15,582 nt of DNA, taken from an uncultured Oscillospiraceae bacterium. GTDB taxonomy: Bacteria; Bacillota; Clostridia; Oscillospirales; Acutalibacteraceae. Below the pieces are notes generated by a model that had not been told where the DNA came from, searched no databases, and worked only from the letters and a program-made list of their open reading frames with translations. Shown here piece after piece: positions 5,895-13,910 of the stretch; the stretch's first letter is position 1, and every line of letters begins with the position of its first letter. The position numbers were made by a program, and so were the translations under genes. Where the stretch lies: positions 1 to 15,582 of the forward strand of contig URRK01000014.1 of NCBI GenBank assembly GCA_900550315.1, read 5' to 3'.

Positions 5895-6362
5895 ATGGAT
5901 AATTTAAAGTATTTTGAGGACGGTTTAGCTTACGATTTTAGCCTGTTTGCACAGCCGGAGCCTAAGAAAAAAAGTAATATTATTGAAATTCCTGCGCAGC
6001 GCAGCGCACGCGCCAAGCACCGCAGCCGTGCCGCCGGCTTTATGGCCGGTAAGGCCTCGGCCGTTTTGGTTGCCGTGTTTATTGTTGCCATGCTGGCGGC
6101 GGGTATTTTTTTGCGTTCCCAAATTACCGAGGTAGAGCAAAAAATTAAAAAGGTGGACGCCCAAATTAACGAGGTTGACGGCCAGCTGGCACGCATTAAT
6201 TTTGAATTAGAACAAAAGGTTTCTTACAAGAATTTAGAAACCTCGGCCAAGGAGCTTGGCATGAAAAAAATGGATAAAAGCCAAATTGTTTATGTGCGCA
6301 CCCACCAGGCCGACAAGGCGGTAGTAGGGGAGCAGAACACCAACACAGCGGCGCATAATTAA
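5895..6362 (+). CDS. ftsL: FtsL-like cell division protein
   Basis: This 155-residue bitopic membrane protein has a basic cytoplasmic N-terminus (about 1-53), one transmembrane helix (54-73, ASAVLVAVFIVAMLAAGIFL), and an extracytoplasmic coiled coil (about 75-115, e.g. ITEVEQKIKKVDAQI). It ends in the conserved FtsL/DivIC element A-KELGMKKMDKSQIVYV. FtsL pairs with DivIC/FtsB and DivIB/FtsQ and helps activate the septal synthase FtsW-FtsI. Position between rsmH and spoVD is the canonical ftsL locus. The start is the ATG at 5895, with GGGGACGGA 3 bases before it; the frame extends upstream to a TTG at 5844 inside the 15-bp repeats, which I reject. The cytoplasmic part is longer than in many FtsL proteins. 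Confidence 0.88.
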   Translation: MDNLKYFEDGLAYDFSLFAQPEPKKKSNIIEIPAQRSARAKHRSRAAGFMAGKASAVLVAVFIVAMLAAGIFLRSQITEVEQKIKKVDAQINEVDGQLARINFELEQKVSYKNLETSAKELGMKKMDKSQIVYVRTHQADKAVVGEQNTNTAAHN

Positions 6363-6387
6363 ACCAAAGGCAGCATAAAATTATCGG

Positions 6388-6415
6388 CGGGAGTTAAAAG
6401 GAATTTTAACTCTCG
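6388..6415 (+). terminator. Strong hairpin between ftsL and spoVD (possible attenuator)
   Basis: CGGGAGTTAAAA (6388-6399) pairs with TTTTAACTCTCG (6404-6415) around a GGAA loop: 12 bp with one G-U pair, followed by TTTTA. This resembles a weak intrinsic terminator inside the operon, which would lower expression of spoVD and downstream genes, or a stability/processing stem. The T-tract is short. Confidence 0.5.
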
Positions 6416-6468
6416 TTTTAGGCATTTGTTAGCCATTAAAAAATTTGTAAAAAAAGGGGTGAGGCGTT

Positions 6469-8727
6469 GTGCCAACGGCTGGGCCGGGTAAGCAGATGTG
6501 GAAACGCATGGTAACCGTTATGCTGGCAATGATTATTTTAACCGTTAGCGTAACCAGCGTTAGCTTGTTTAACATTATGGTTTTGCACGGGCAAGAGTAC
6601 CAAAGCAAGGCTTCGGAGCAGCAGCTGCATGACGCCTACATTGCGGCCGAGCGCGGAAATATTTACGATTCTAACATGAACACCCTGGCCAAAAGCGCCA
6701 CGGTTTGGACCGTTTATGTTACCCCGAACGATATTGCCAACCTAAAAAATGACGAGGAAAAGGGCGCGGTAAAAGCGCTGATTTGCGAAAAGTTGGCCCC
6801 TATTTTAGGGCTGGAGAGCGACGAGGTTGCCAAAAAGCTTGAAAAAACAAAAAGTTATTATGTAGAGCTTAAGAAAAAGTGTAACGACGAAATGGTAGAA
6901 AAGGTTCGGGCCTTTTTAAAGGAAAACAGCAAGTACAGCCTTTCCTCCTACATTGGCATAGACCAATCTACCACCCGCTATTACCCCGAAAACATTGCCG
7001 CCAATGTGCTGGGCTTTGTGGGGGACGATAACCAGGGCCTTTACGGGCTGGAGCTGCAGTATGAGGAGGAATTGACCGGGGTTGCCGGCCGTGTGGTTGC
7101 CGCTAAAAACGCCAAAGGGGCCGATATGCCCTTTAGCTACGAAAAGGTGGTAGACGCCCAACCCGGACATTCCCTTGTTTTAACCATTGATTCTTACGTG
7201 CAGTATGTTGCCGAAAAGTATTTGGAAAAGGCGGTAACTGATAATAAGGTTGCCGAGCGCGGCACCTGCATTATTATGAATGTTAAAACCGGCGGCATTT
7301 TGGCCATGGCAACCAAGGGCGATTTTAACTGCAACACCCCCTTTGCTTTAAGCACCGAAGAGCAAAAGCAGGTAGACGCTTTAAGCGGGGAGGAGCGCAG
7401 CAAAAAGCTTTCGGAGCTTAGAAACCGCCAGTGGCGCAATAAGGCCATTTCCGACGCGTACGAGCCCGGCTCGGTTTTTAAGGTAATAACCGCCGCCATT
7501 GGGGTGGAGGAAAATGTTGCAACCTACTCTACCAGCTTTAACTGCCCCGGCTACATTGTTATTGCCGGGCAGCGGTACTCCTGCCACAAGCACGCCGGCC
7601 ACGGTATGCAAAATTTAACCCAGGCCACCCAAAATTCCTGCAACCCGTATTTTATTAATTTGGGCCAGCAAATTGGTGTTAACACCTTTTCAAAGTATTT
7701 TGAGGCGTTTGGCCTAACCGAAAAAACCGGCATAGACCTACCCGGCGAGGCCGGCTCGCAGTACCACAAGGCCGAAAAAATGGGCCCTACCGAGCTTGCC
7801 TCCGAATCGTTCGGTCAAACCTTTAAAATTACCCCTATTCAGTTGCTTACGGCCATTAGTGCCTCGGTAAACGGGGGGTATTTGGTGCAGCCGCATGTGG
7901 TAAGCAAGGTAGTAGATAAAGATAATAACATTGTAAAAAATGTAGAAACCAAAAAAAAGCGCCAGGTTGTTTCGGCCGAAACCTCGAAGGTTATTTGCAA
8001 AATTATGGAGGCGGTTGTAGACGGCGGCGGTGGGCAAAACGCCTATGTAGCCGGCTACCGCATTGGCGGCAAAACCGGTACCTCCCAAAAAGTATCCGAA
8101 ATGCTTTCTTCCGGCAAAAAAGGGCTTTATATCGCCTCATTTTGCGGGGTTGCCCCAATGGATGACCCCGAAATTGCCATGATATTTTTATTAGACGAAC
8201 CGCACGGCACCAGCTACTACGGCGGTACCATTTCAGCACCGCCCGGCGGGCAAATTCTTTCAGAAATTCTGCCCTACTTAGGTTACCAGCCGCAGTATTC
8301 CGACGAACAGATTATGCAATCTACCAAAACGGTACCCGGCGTAGTTGGCAAAACGGTAGACGCGGCAAAGTCTGAGGTAGCTGCCAAGGGCCTTTCCTAC
8401 AAAATTGTTGGCTCCGGCCAAAAGGTTATTCGTCAGCTGCCCGAAAGCGGTTCAACCGTATTCAACCAAGGCTCGGTAATTTTGTACACCGAAGCCTCGG
8501 CCGAAAAACTAAAAACCAAGGTGCCTGCCCTAACTGGCATGAGCCTTTCGCAGGTTAATAATTTGGCGGCGCAGTACGGGTTAAACATCTCGTTTAAAGG
8601 GAATGTTAATTCCAACAAAGCGGTTGTTTCGTACCAGCAAAGTATTGCGGCCGAAACCGAAGTGGAACGCGGCACCCTGGTAGAGGTTTATTTTAGAAGT
8701 AACGAAACAGGCGATACCGGCGGTTAA
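6469..8727 (+). CDS. spoVD: SpoVD/FtsI-type penicillin-binding protein with PASTA domains
   Basis: This 752-residue class B PBP cross-links peptidoglycan. It has a short cytoplasmic tail, one membrane anchor (about 15-37), a PBP dimerisation domain (ERGNIYDSN at 61-69), a transpeptidase domain and two C-terminal PASTA domains (about 619-674 and 682-743). Catalytic motifs are intact: S335-V-F-K, S390-C-N and K535-T-G-T. Cys372 and Cys391 are 19 residues apart, matching the spacing of the redox-controlled Cys332/Cys351 pair of B. subtilis SpoVD. The GTG start at 6469 follows AGGGGTGAGG. Its partner is the SEDS protein at 11288. As the only class B PBP here, it may serve vegetative division (FtsI), the spore cortex (SpoVD), or both; sequence alone does not decide. 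Confidence 0.93.
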   Translation: MPTAGPGKQMWKRMVTVMLAMIILTVSVTSVSLFNIMVLHGQEYQSKASEQQLHDAYIAAERGNIYDSNMNTLAKSATVWTVYVTPNDIANLKNDEEKGAVKALICEKLAPILGLESDEVAKKLEKTKSYYVELKKKCNDEMVEKVRAFLKENSKYSLSSYIGIDQSTTRYYPENIAANVLGFVGDDNQGLYGLELQYEEELTGVAGRVVAAKNAKGADMPFSYEKVVDAQPGHSLVLTIDSYVQYVAEKYLEKAVTDNKVAERGTCIIMNVKTGGILAMATKGDFNCNTPFALSTEEQKQVDALSGEERSKKLSELRNRQWRNKAISDAYEPGSVFKVITAAIGVEENVATYSTSFNCPGYIVIAGQRYSCHKHAGHGMQNLTQATQNSCNPYFINLGQQIGVNTFSKYFEAFGLTEKTGIDLPGEAGSQYHKAEKMGPTELASESFGQTFKITPIQLLTAISASVNGGYLVQPHVVSKVVDKDNNIVKNVETKKKRQVVSAETSKVICKIMEAVVDGGGGQNAYVAGYRIGGKTGTSQKVSEMLSSGKKGLYIASFCGVAPMDDPEIAMIFLLDEPHGTSYYGGTISAPPGGQILSEILPYLGYQPQYSDEQIMQSTKTVPGVVGKTVDAAKSEVAAKGLSYKIVGSGQKVIRQLPESGSTVFNQGSVILYTEASAEKLKTKVPALTGMSLSQVNNLAAQYGLNISFKGNVNSNKAVVSYQQSIAAETEVERGTLVEVYFRSNETGDTGG

Positions 8728-8760
8728 CAAGACCGCCGAAGAAAGCCGCTTTTGCGGCTT
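8718..8760 (+). other. Tandem hairpins at the spoVD-murE junction
   Basis: CGGCGGT (8718-8724) pairs with ACCGCCG (8732-8738), enclosing the spoVD stop codon. Next AAGCCGC (8743-8749) pairs with GCGGCTT (8754-8760) around TTTT. The second stem ends directly before the murE Shine-Dalgarno (GGAAAGGGG, 8761-8769). There is no T-tract, so termination is unlikely; effects on mRNA stability or coupling are possible (inference). Confidence 0.6.
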
Positions 8761-8773
8761 GGAAAGGGGTTTA

Positions 8774-10216
8774 ATGAAGCTGAGCAAATTGGTTCGGGAA
8801 TGTCCCGAAAGCATGAAAGAACTTGAAATTACCGCCGTTGCGGATGACTCCCGCAAGGCGGGCCCCGGCACGCTGTTTGTTTGCCTTTGCGGCCCGCAAA
8901 GCGACGGGCACAGCTACGCCGCTGCTGCCGTGCAGCAGGGGGCGGCTGCCGTTTTGTGCGAGCGGGACTTAGGGCTTGCAAACCAAATTATTGTGCCGGA
9001 TACGCACAAGGCCTTTGCTGAGGTTTGCAACATTTGGTTTGGGCACCCCACCAAAAATTTAAAGCTGGTTGGCGTTACCGGTACCAACGGTAAAACCTCC
9101 ACCACCTATATGCTAAAGCATATTTTAGAAAATTGCGGTTATAAAACCGGGCTGATCGGCACCATTCAAAACATGGTAGGGCAGCAGGCCATTCCAACCA
9201 ACAACACCACTCCCGGCATGTTTGATTTATACGCCTTATTTGCCAAAATGGCCAAAGCCGGGTGCAGCTACGCGGTAATGGAGGTTTCCTCCCACTCGTT
9301 AGATCAGCGCCGGGTAGAGGGTTTGCAGTTTGAGGTTGCCGCCTTTACCAACCTGACGCAGGACCATTTAGATTACCACAAGACCATGGAAAAATACTAC
9401 GAGGCCAAAAAAAAGCTTTTTAAAATGTGCAAAACCGCCGTGGTTAATATGGATGACTTGTACGGTCTGCGCCTGCTGCAGGAGCTGGGGCGCGAGACCA
9501 AAGCCCGTCTGCTTTCTTACTCGGCGGGCGGCAGCGGTGCCGATTACACCGCTAAAAATATTGCCTACCGGCCGGACGGGGTAGATTACGACCTTTGCGG
9601 CGCTGCGGCGCCGGAGCACATTAGCCTAAAAACCGGCGGGCGCTTTTCGGTTTACAACTCAATGTTAGCGGCCGCCTGTGCCGACGCTTTGGGGGTAGAA
9701 CCGGCCAAAGCTGCCGCCGCTTTAAACGAGCTAAACGGCGTTAAAGGCCGAGCCGAGGTGGTGCCCACGGGTAAGGATTACACGATTATTATTGACTACG
9801 CCCATTCGCCCGACGGGCTGCAAAACATTTTAAATACCTTTAAAGAATGCCCGAAAAACCGTTTGGTGGTGCTGTTTGGCTGCGGCGGGGACCGTGACAA
9901 AACCAAGCGTCCGAAAATGGGCGCCATTGCGGCAAGCCTGGCCGATTATGTAATTGTAACCAGCGATAACCCCAGAACCGAGCAGCCCGGCGCCATTATT
10001 GAGGATATTTTAGCCGGCATGAAAAACAGCGACACCCCGTACACGGTAATTGAAAACCGCATTGAGGCAATTGAATTTGCGGTTGCAAATGCCAAAAAGG
10101 GTGATATAATAGTTTTAGCGGGCAAAGGCCACGAGGATTACCAGGTGTTAGGCACCCAAAAGATCCATTTGGACGAACGCGAGGTTGTGGCCAACGCTTT
10201 AGCAAAGTTAAAATAA
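8774..10216 (+). CDS. murE: UDP-MurNAc-L-Ala-D-Glu:meso-diaminopimelate ligase
   Basis: This 480-residue cytoplasmic ATP-dependent Mur ligase adds the third stem residue to UDP-MurNAc-dipeptide. The N-terminal UDP-substrate domain includes VADDSRKAGPGTLF (22-35). The ATP P-loop is GTNGKTS (103-109). The lysine expected to be carbamylated is Lys212 in YEAKKKLF. The specificity motif is DNPR (398-401), which selects meso-DAP rather than lysine, so the cell wall should be DAP-type. The start is the ATG at 8774, after AAAGGGG; an in-frame TTG at 8759 lies within a hairpin and is unlikely. Unusually, mraY follows 24 bases later with no murF between them. Confidence 0.96.
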   Translation: MKLSKLVRECPESMKELEITAVADDSRKAGPGTLFVCLCGPQSDGHSYAAAAVQQGAAAVLCERDLGLANQIIVPDTHKAFAEVCNIWFGHPTKNLKLVGVTGTNGKTSTTYMLKHILENCGYKTGLIGTIQNMVGQQAIPTNNTTPGMFDLYALFAKMAKAGCSYAVMEVSSHSLDQRRVEGLQFEVAAFTNLTQDHLDYHKTMEKYYEAKKKLFKMCKTAVVNMDDLYGLRLLQELGRETKARLLSYSAGGSGADYTAKNIAYRPDGVDYDLCGAAAPEHISLKTGGRFSVYNSMLAAACADALGVEPAKAAAALNELNGVKGRAEVVPTGKDYTIIIDYAHSPDGLQNILNTFKECPKNRLVVLFGCGGDRDKTKRPKMGAIAASLADYVIVTSDNPRTEQPGAIIEDILAGMKNSDTPYTVIENRIEAIEFAVANAKKGDIIVLAGKGHEDYQVLGTQKIHLDEREVVANALAKLK

Positions 10217-10240
10217 TTTTAAAACAGGGGATTCAGTAAA

Positions 10241-11263
10241 ATGGGTGGTTTTAGTGCAGTTTTAGCTACGGTGGTAGCTTTTGCGGTAACATTTTTATTA
10301 GGCTTTTGGGCCATTCCTTTTTTAAAGCGCCTGCATTTTGGGCAAACTATTTTAGAGGACGGACCGAAATGGCACCATTCCAAGCAGGGCACCCCAACCA
10401 TGGGCGGCATTATGCTGGCAATTGGGCTTTTTGTTGCGGTTGCCGCGGCGGTTATTTTTGCCTTTATTACCGGCAACAGCCTTAAAACCGAGTTGCTTTC
10501 AGATTCTAACCGCAGCGCCCGTTGGCTGGCAGCGGCGGCCTTGGCCCTTTGCATGGGCGCAATCGGCTTTTTTGACGATTATATTAAAGTGGTTAAAAAG
10601 CGCAACTTGGGGCTTACTCCGCGCCAAAAAACCTTTGCGCAGCTGTTGGTTTGCGCCGCGTACTTAATTGCGCTGCTGTTTTCCGGTATGCACACTACCC
10701 GTATTCCCTTTTTAGGGGATGTTAACATTATGTCGGGCGTGGGGCTGATTTTTTGGCCCATTGCGTTAATTTTTATTTACGGCTTTGTAAACGCCGTAAA
10801 TTTAACCGACGGGATAGACGGCTTAGCCTCCTCGGTTACCTTAGTTGTTTGCTGTGCCTTTATGGTAATAGCCGGCGTAACCAAAAGCTTTGGCGCCAAT
10901 ATGCTGGCAGCGGCCGGTGCGGGATGCTGCATTGGCTTTATTATGTGGAACACTCACCCGGCCAAGGTGTTTATGGGCGATACCGGCTCGTTGCTGCTGG
11001 GCGGGCTGGTGGTTGGGCTTTCCTTTGCGGTAGATTACCCCATTTTGCTAATTCCGGCGGGCATTGTGTATTTGCTGGAGGCACTTTCGGTGGTGCTGCA
11101 GGTTAGCCATTACAAGCGCACCAAAAAACGCATTTTTAAAATGACACCCATTCACCACCATTTTGAAATGTGCGGCTGGAGCGAGGAAAAAATTGTGTTT
11201 GTTTTTTCGTTTGTAACGCTGCTGGGCTGCATTTTGGCAATTTTGCCGGTATTTATTTACTAA
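10241..11263 (+). CDS. mraY: Phospho-MurNAc-pentapeptide transferase
   Basis: This 340-residue polytopic membrane enzyme transfers phospho-MurNAc-pentapeptide from UDP to undecaprenyl phosphate, giving lipid I. Conserved elements: KQGTPTMGG (48-56), the Asp-Asp pair FFDDY (Asp112, Asp113), NLTDGIDGL (187-195), FMGDTGS with Asp247, and the HHH cluster in PIHHHFEMCGW (303-313). About ten transmembrane helices are visible, and the length is near the usual 320-360. AGGGGA lies 9 bases before the ATG. It sits between murE and ftsW; the usual murF and murD neighbours are absent. Confidence 0.97.
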   Translation: MGGFSAVLATVVAFAVTFLLGFWAIPFLKRLHFGQTILEDGPKWHHSKQGTPTMGGIMLAIGLFVAVAAAVIFAFITGNSLKTELLSDSNRSARWLAAAALALCMGAIGFFDDYIKVVKKRNLGLTPRQKTFAQLLVCAAYLIALLFSGMHTTRIPFLGDVNIMSGVGLIFWPIALIFIYGFVNAVNLTDGIDGLASSVTLVVCCAFMVIAGVTKSFGANMLAAAGAGCCIGFIMWNTHPAKVFMGDTGSLLLGGLVVGLSFAVDYPILLIPAGIVYLLEALSVVLQVSHYKRTKKRIFKMTPIHHHFEMCGWSEEKIVFVFSFVTLLGCILAILPVFIY

Positions 11264-11287
11264 ACTATTATGTAAGGCGGGTTAAAA

Positions 11288-12460
11288 GTGGAAAAGTCAG
11301 TATCTGTTGAAGCTACGGGTAAAAGCCGCAGAAAAACGCGCGGCGGTTTTATTCAAAAGGGAAAAATGGATATTGGCTTTTTTGCGTTGGTTAGCATTTT
11401 GCTTACCTGCGGCCTTTTAATGCTGTTTTCGGCCAGCTACGCTTACGCGCTGGCTTATTTTAATAATAGCTACCATTTTATAGTTCGGCAGCTGGTTTTT
11501 GCCGTAATCGGCTTTGTGTGTATGCTGGCGGCCTCGCGCATTAATTGCCACGTTTACCGCCGGTTTGCCTGGGTTATTTATGGCGTTTCGGTAGCGCTGT
11601 TAATTTTGCTTTTGGCGCTGCCGCCCATGCTGCCCAGCACCGAGCAAAAGCGTTGGCTGGTAATTGGCTCGTTTAGCTTTCAGCCCTCCGAAATAGCTAA
11701 GTTTTCAATTATTCTGCTGTTTTCGCACCTTATTGCAAAAAACTACAAAAAAATGAAGACTTTTAAATACGGCGTGTTAACCTTAGGGGCGCTGTTGGGG
11801 GTTGTTTGCGGGCTGGTTGTGGTAGAAACACACCTTTCGGCTACCATTTTAATTTTTTTAATAGGCATAACTTTAATGATTATTGGCGGCATAAAAGCCA
11901 TTTACATTTTAGTGGGCGCCGGGGTTGGCATTGGCGGTGCGGCCATAGCCATTTTCTCCGGCGTGGTGGGCTACGCCTCCGACCGTTTAACCTACTGGTT
12001 GAACCCCTGGGCCGACGCCACCGGAAAGGGCTACCAAACCATTCAGTCGCTGCTGGCTATTGGCTCGGGCGGCGTAATGGGCCGCGGATTTGGGGAATCG
12101 CGCCAAAAATATTTGTGGGTGCCCGAACCGCACAACGACTTTATTTTTTCAATTGTTTGCGAGGAGCTTGGTCTTATTGGCGCCGTGGCCATTATTTTGC
12201 TGTTTTGCGCGCTGGTTTGGCGCGGGTTTTATATTGCTATGAAAGCGCCGGATAAATTCAGCGCCCTTATGGCGGTTGGCCTTACCTTTCAGGTTGGGCT
12301 GCAGGCCGTTTTAAACATTTTGGTTGTTACCAACACGCTGCCCAATACCGGAATTAGCCTGCCGTTTTTTAGCTACGGCGGTACGGCGCTGGTGCTGCTG
12401 TTAACCCAAATGGGCATTGTGCTTTCTATTTCGCGCAGTGCAAATGTTGAAAAAACATAA
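11288..12460 (+). CDS. ftsW: SEDS-family peptidoglycan glycosyltransferase FtsW/SpoVE
   Basis: This 390-residue polytopic protein polymerises lipid II into glycan strands together with a class B PBP. A basic cytoplasmic N-terminus of about 27 residues precedes the first helix, which carries LMLFSASYAYA. SEDS signatures are RWLVIGSFSFQPSEIAKFS (122-140), WVPEPHNDFIFSIVCEELG with the catalytic aspartate Asp284, and NTLPNTGISLPFFSYGGT near the C-terminus. It starts at GTG 11288 after AAGGCGGG. The cluster position and pairing with a SpoVD-type PBP suit either FtsW (division) or SpoVE (spore cortex). RodA is less likely from context. Confidence 0.93.
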   Translation: MEKSVSVEATGKSRRKTRGGFIQKGKMDIGFFALVSILLTCGLLMLFSASYAYALAYFNNSYHFIVRQLVFAVIGFVCMLAASRINCHVYRRFAWVIYGVSVALLILLLALPPMLPSTEQKRWLVIGSFSFQPSEIAKFSIILLFSHLIAKNYKKMKTFKYGVLTLGALLGVVCGLVVVETHLSATILIFLIGITLMIIGGIKAIYILVGAGVGIGGAAIAIFSGVVGYASDRLTYWLNPWADATGKGYQTIQSLLAIGSGGVMGRGFGESRQKYLWVPEPHNDFIFSIVCEELGLIGAVAIILLFCALVWRGFYIAMKAPDKFSALMAVGLTFQVGLQAVLNILVVTNTLPNTGISLPFFSYGGTALVLLLTQMGIVLSISRSANVEKT

Positions 12461-12556
12461 AACAGCCGGCGTGTTTAAAAAGCTAAAACAGGTTTGCCGC
12501 TTGCGCTTTAAAACGCCGGGCGGCACAGCTTTATTTAAATAAAAGGGGAATGGATC
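12461..12556 (+). other. ftsW-murG spacer with inverted repeat
   Basis: This 96-bp spacer contains CCGGCGT (12466-12472) complementary to ACGCCGG (12513-12519), extended inward by TTTAAA on both sides with one bulge. Alternative pairing GCCGC (12496-12500) with GCGGC (12520-12524) competes. No T-tract follows. The murG Shine-Dalgarno AAAGGGGA is at the end. Confidence 0.5.
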
Positions 12557-13675
12557 ATGCACATTTTATTTGCGGGCGGCGGCACCGCCGGGCACATTAA
12601 CCCGGCGCTGGCAGCAGCGGCTTATGTTAAGCAGCAGCACCCAAACGCCAAAATCAGCTACATTGGCAAAAAAGGCGGCATGGAGCAGCGTCTGGTGGCC
12701 GCGTACGGCTACGATTTTTACGGCATTGATGTTGCGGGCTTTCAGCGCAAGCTTACCTTAAAAAATGTGGGGCGCAACCTTACGGCGCTGGTAAAGGTTT
12801 TTACTTCCTCCTGCGCGGCTAAGCGGCTGCTAAAGCAATTGCAGCCCGATGTTGTAGTTGGCACCGGCGGGTATGTTAGCGGCCCCGTGCTGCGGGACGC
12901 GGCAAAGCTGGGCTTTAAAACTGCCATTCACGAGCAAAACGCTTTTCCGGGCGTTACCACTAAAATGCTGGTTGGCTTGGTAGATACCGTTATGCTGGCA
13001 ATGCCGGAGGCCGAAAAACGCTTAGAGCTGAAAAAACCGCCGGTTATTACCGGCAACCCGGTTCGGGCCGAGTTTTTAACCCTGCAAAAGGATGATTGCC
13101 GAAAGCGGCTGGGGCTGGACGAGCGCCCGGTGCTGCTTTCCTCCGGCGGCAGCTTGGGGGCCGCCCCGGTAAACCGCGCCGTGGCCGAGTTAATTGCCGA
13201 AAAGTGGCAGGCTGGGGATATGGTGTTTATTCACGCAACCGGCAAGGCGGGCTACACGGCCTTTTTGCAGCTGTTGAGCGAAAAGGGGGTAGACCCCAAA
13301 GCCGAAAATGTGCGGGTTTTTGATTATATTGATAACATGGCCGAATGTATGGTTGCGGCCGATATGGTTCTTTCCCGCGCGGGGGCCATTTCGTTAAGCG
13401 AGCTGTGCGTTTGCAAAAAGCCGGCAATTTTAATTCCCTCGCCCTATGTTGCCGAAAATCACCAGTATCACAACGCAATGTCTTTAAAAAAAATTGGCGC
13501 TGCCGAGGTTATTGAGGAAAAGGACCTGAACCGAGAAAGCCTGTTAAAGGCGGTTAACAGCTGCATTTACAACCCACAAAAGCTAAACAGCATGGCGCAA
13601 AAGGCCGGCTCGGCCGCCTTCCCCGACGCTGCTAAGCGCATTTATAACGAGATTATGAAGCTTTACACCAAGTAA
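12557..13675 (+). CDS. murG: UDP-GlcNAc:lipid I N-acetylglucosaminyltransferase
   Basis: This 372-residue GT-B, family GT28 enzyme adds GlcNAc to lipid I to make lipid II at the inner face of the membrane. The N-terminal lipid I-binding G-loop is GGGTAGHINPA (7-17) and the second glycine loop is GTGGYVSGP (102-110). HEQNAFPG (125-132) follows. The C-terminal donor domain has SSGGSLGA (195-202), SRAGAISLSE (273-282) and PYVAENHQYHNA (296-307). Length is typical. The ATG at 12557 follows AAAGGGGA. Its substrate is the MraY product, and its own product feeds FtsW/SpoVD. Confidence 0.97.
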   Translation: MHILFAGGGTAGHINPALAAAAYVKQQHPNAKISYIGKKGGMEQRLVAAYGYDFYGIDVAGFQRKLTLKNVGRNLTALVKVFTSSCAAKRLLKQLQPDVVVGTGGYVSGPVLRDAAKLGFKTAIHEQNAFPGVTTKMLVGLVDTVMLAMPEAEKRLELKKPPVITGNPVRAEFLTLQKDDCRKRLGLDERPVLLSSGGSLGAAPVNRAVAELIAEKWQAGDMVFIHATGKAGYTAFLQLLSEKGVDPKAENVRVFDYIDNMAECMVAADMVLSRAGAISLSELCVCKKPAILIPSPYVAENHQYHNAMSLKKIGAAEVIEEKDLNRESLLKAVNSCIYNPQKLNSMAQKAGSAAFPDAAKRIYNEIMKLYTK

Positions 13676-13771
13676 AAAACGGGCTAATTTAAGTAAAACA
13701 CACTGATTTTTCGGGGCATTATATGCTATACGGTTTTGGCCTTTTGGGGCTATACGCCTGTTTTTTGCAGC

Positions 13772-13808
13772 CGGCGTTGGCCTTGGCCTAAGTACTTGCC
13801 AAACGCCG
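13772..13808 (+). terminator. Hairpin after murG, possible weak terminator
   Basis: CGGCGTT-GGC (13772-13781) pairs with GCC-A-AACGCCG (13798-13808) as a 10-bp stem with one bulged A and a 16-nt loop. The following bases TGGCTGTTTTGCATTT give only an interrupted T-tract. It could end or attenuate the mraZ-murG transcript before murA. Confidence 0.4.
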
Positions 13809-13841
13809 TGGCTGTTTTGCATTTACCCCCCGGTTTTTTGT

Positions 13842-13910
13842 GGGCCGGTTCTCTGTCGGCCGGGCTGGTTTTCTGTTGGTCGGGTCAGTTCCCTTTGGGT
13901 GGGGTTCCGG
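13842..13910 (+). repeat. Degenerate 20-bp tandem repeat upstream of murA
   Basis: Units start at 13842, 13862, 13882 and 13902 (the last partial). Units 1 and 2 differ at 4 of 20 positions, all C/T transitions; units 3 and 4 have diverged further. A related shorter copy may precede them (about 13826-13841). There is no dyad within the unit. Function unknown. Confidence 0.6.

Noticed and set aside
6373..6380. Sigma-E-like -10 (CATAAAAT) before spoVD
   Set aside because: No matching -35 element at the proper distance, so it is not distinguishable from chance in AT-rich DNA.
8759..8773. TTG start for murE
   Set aside because: It falls at the end of a hairpin stem and would place the GGAAAGGGG ribosome site inside the coding sequence.
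11806..12255. 149-codon plus-strand frame inside ftsW
   Set aside because: It lies in another frame of a well-supported SEDS gene and is rich in Arg/His/Trp, typical of off-frame translation.
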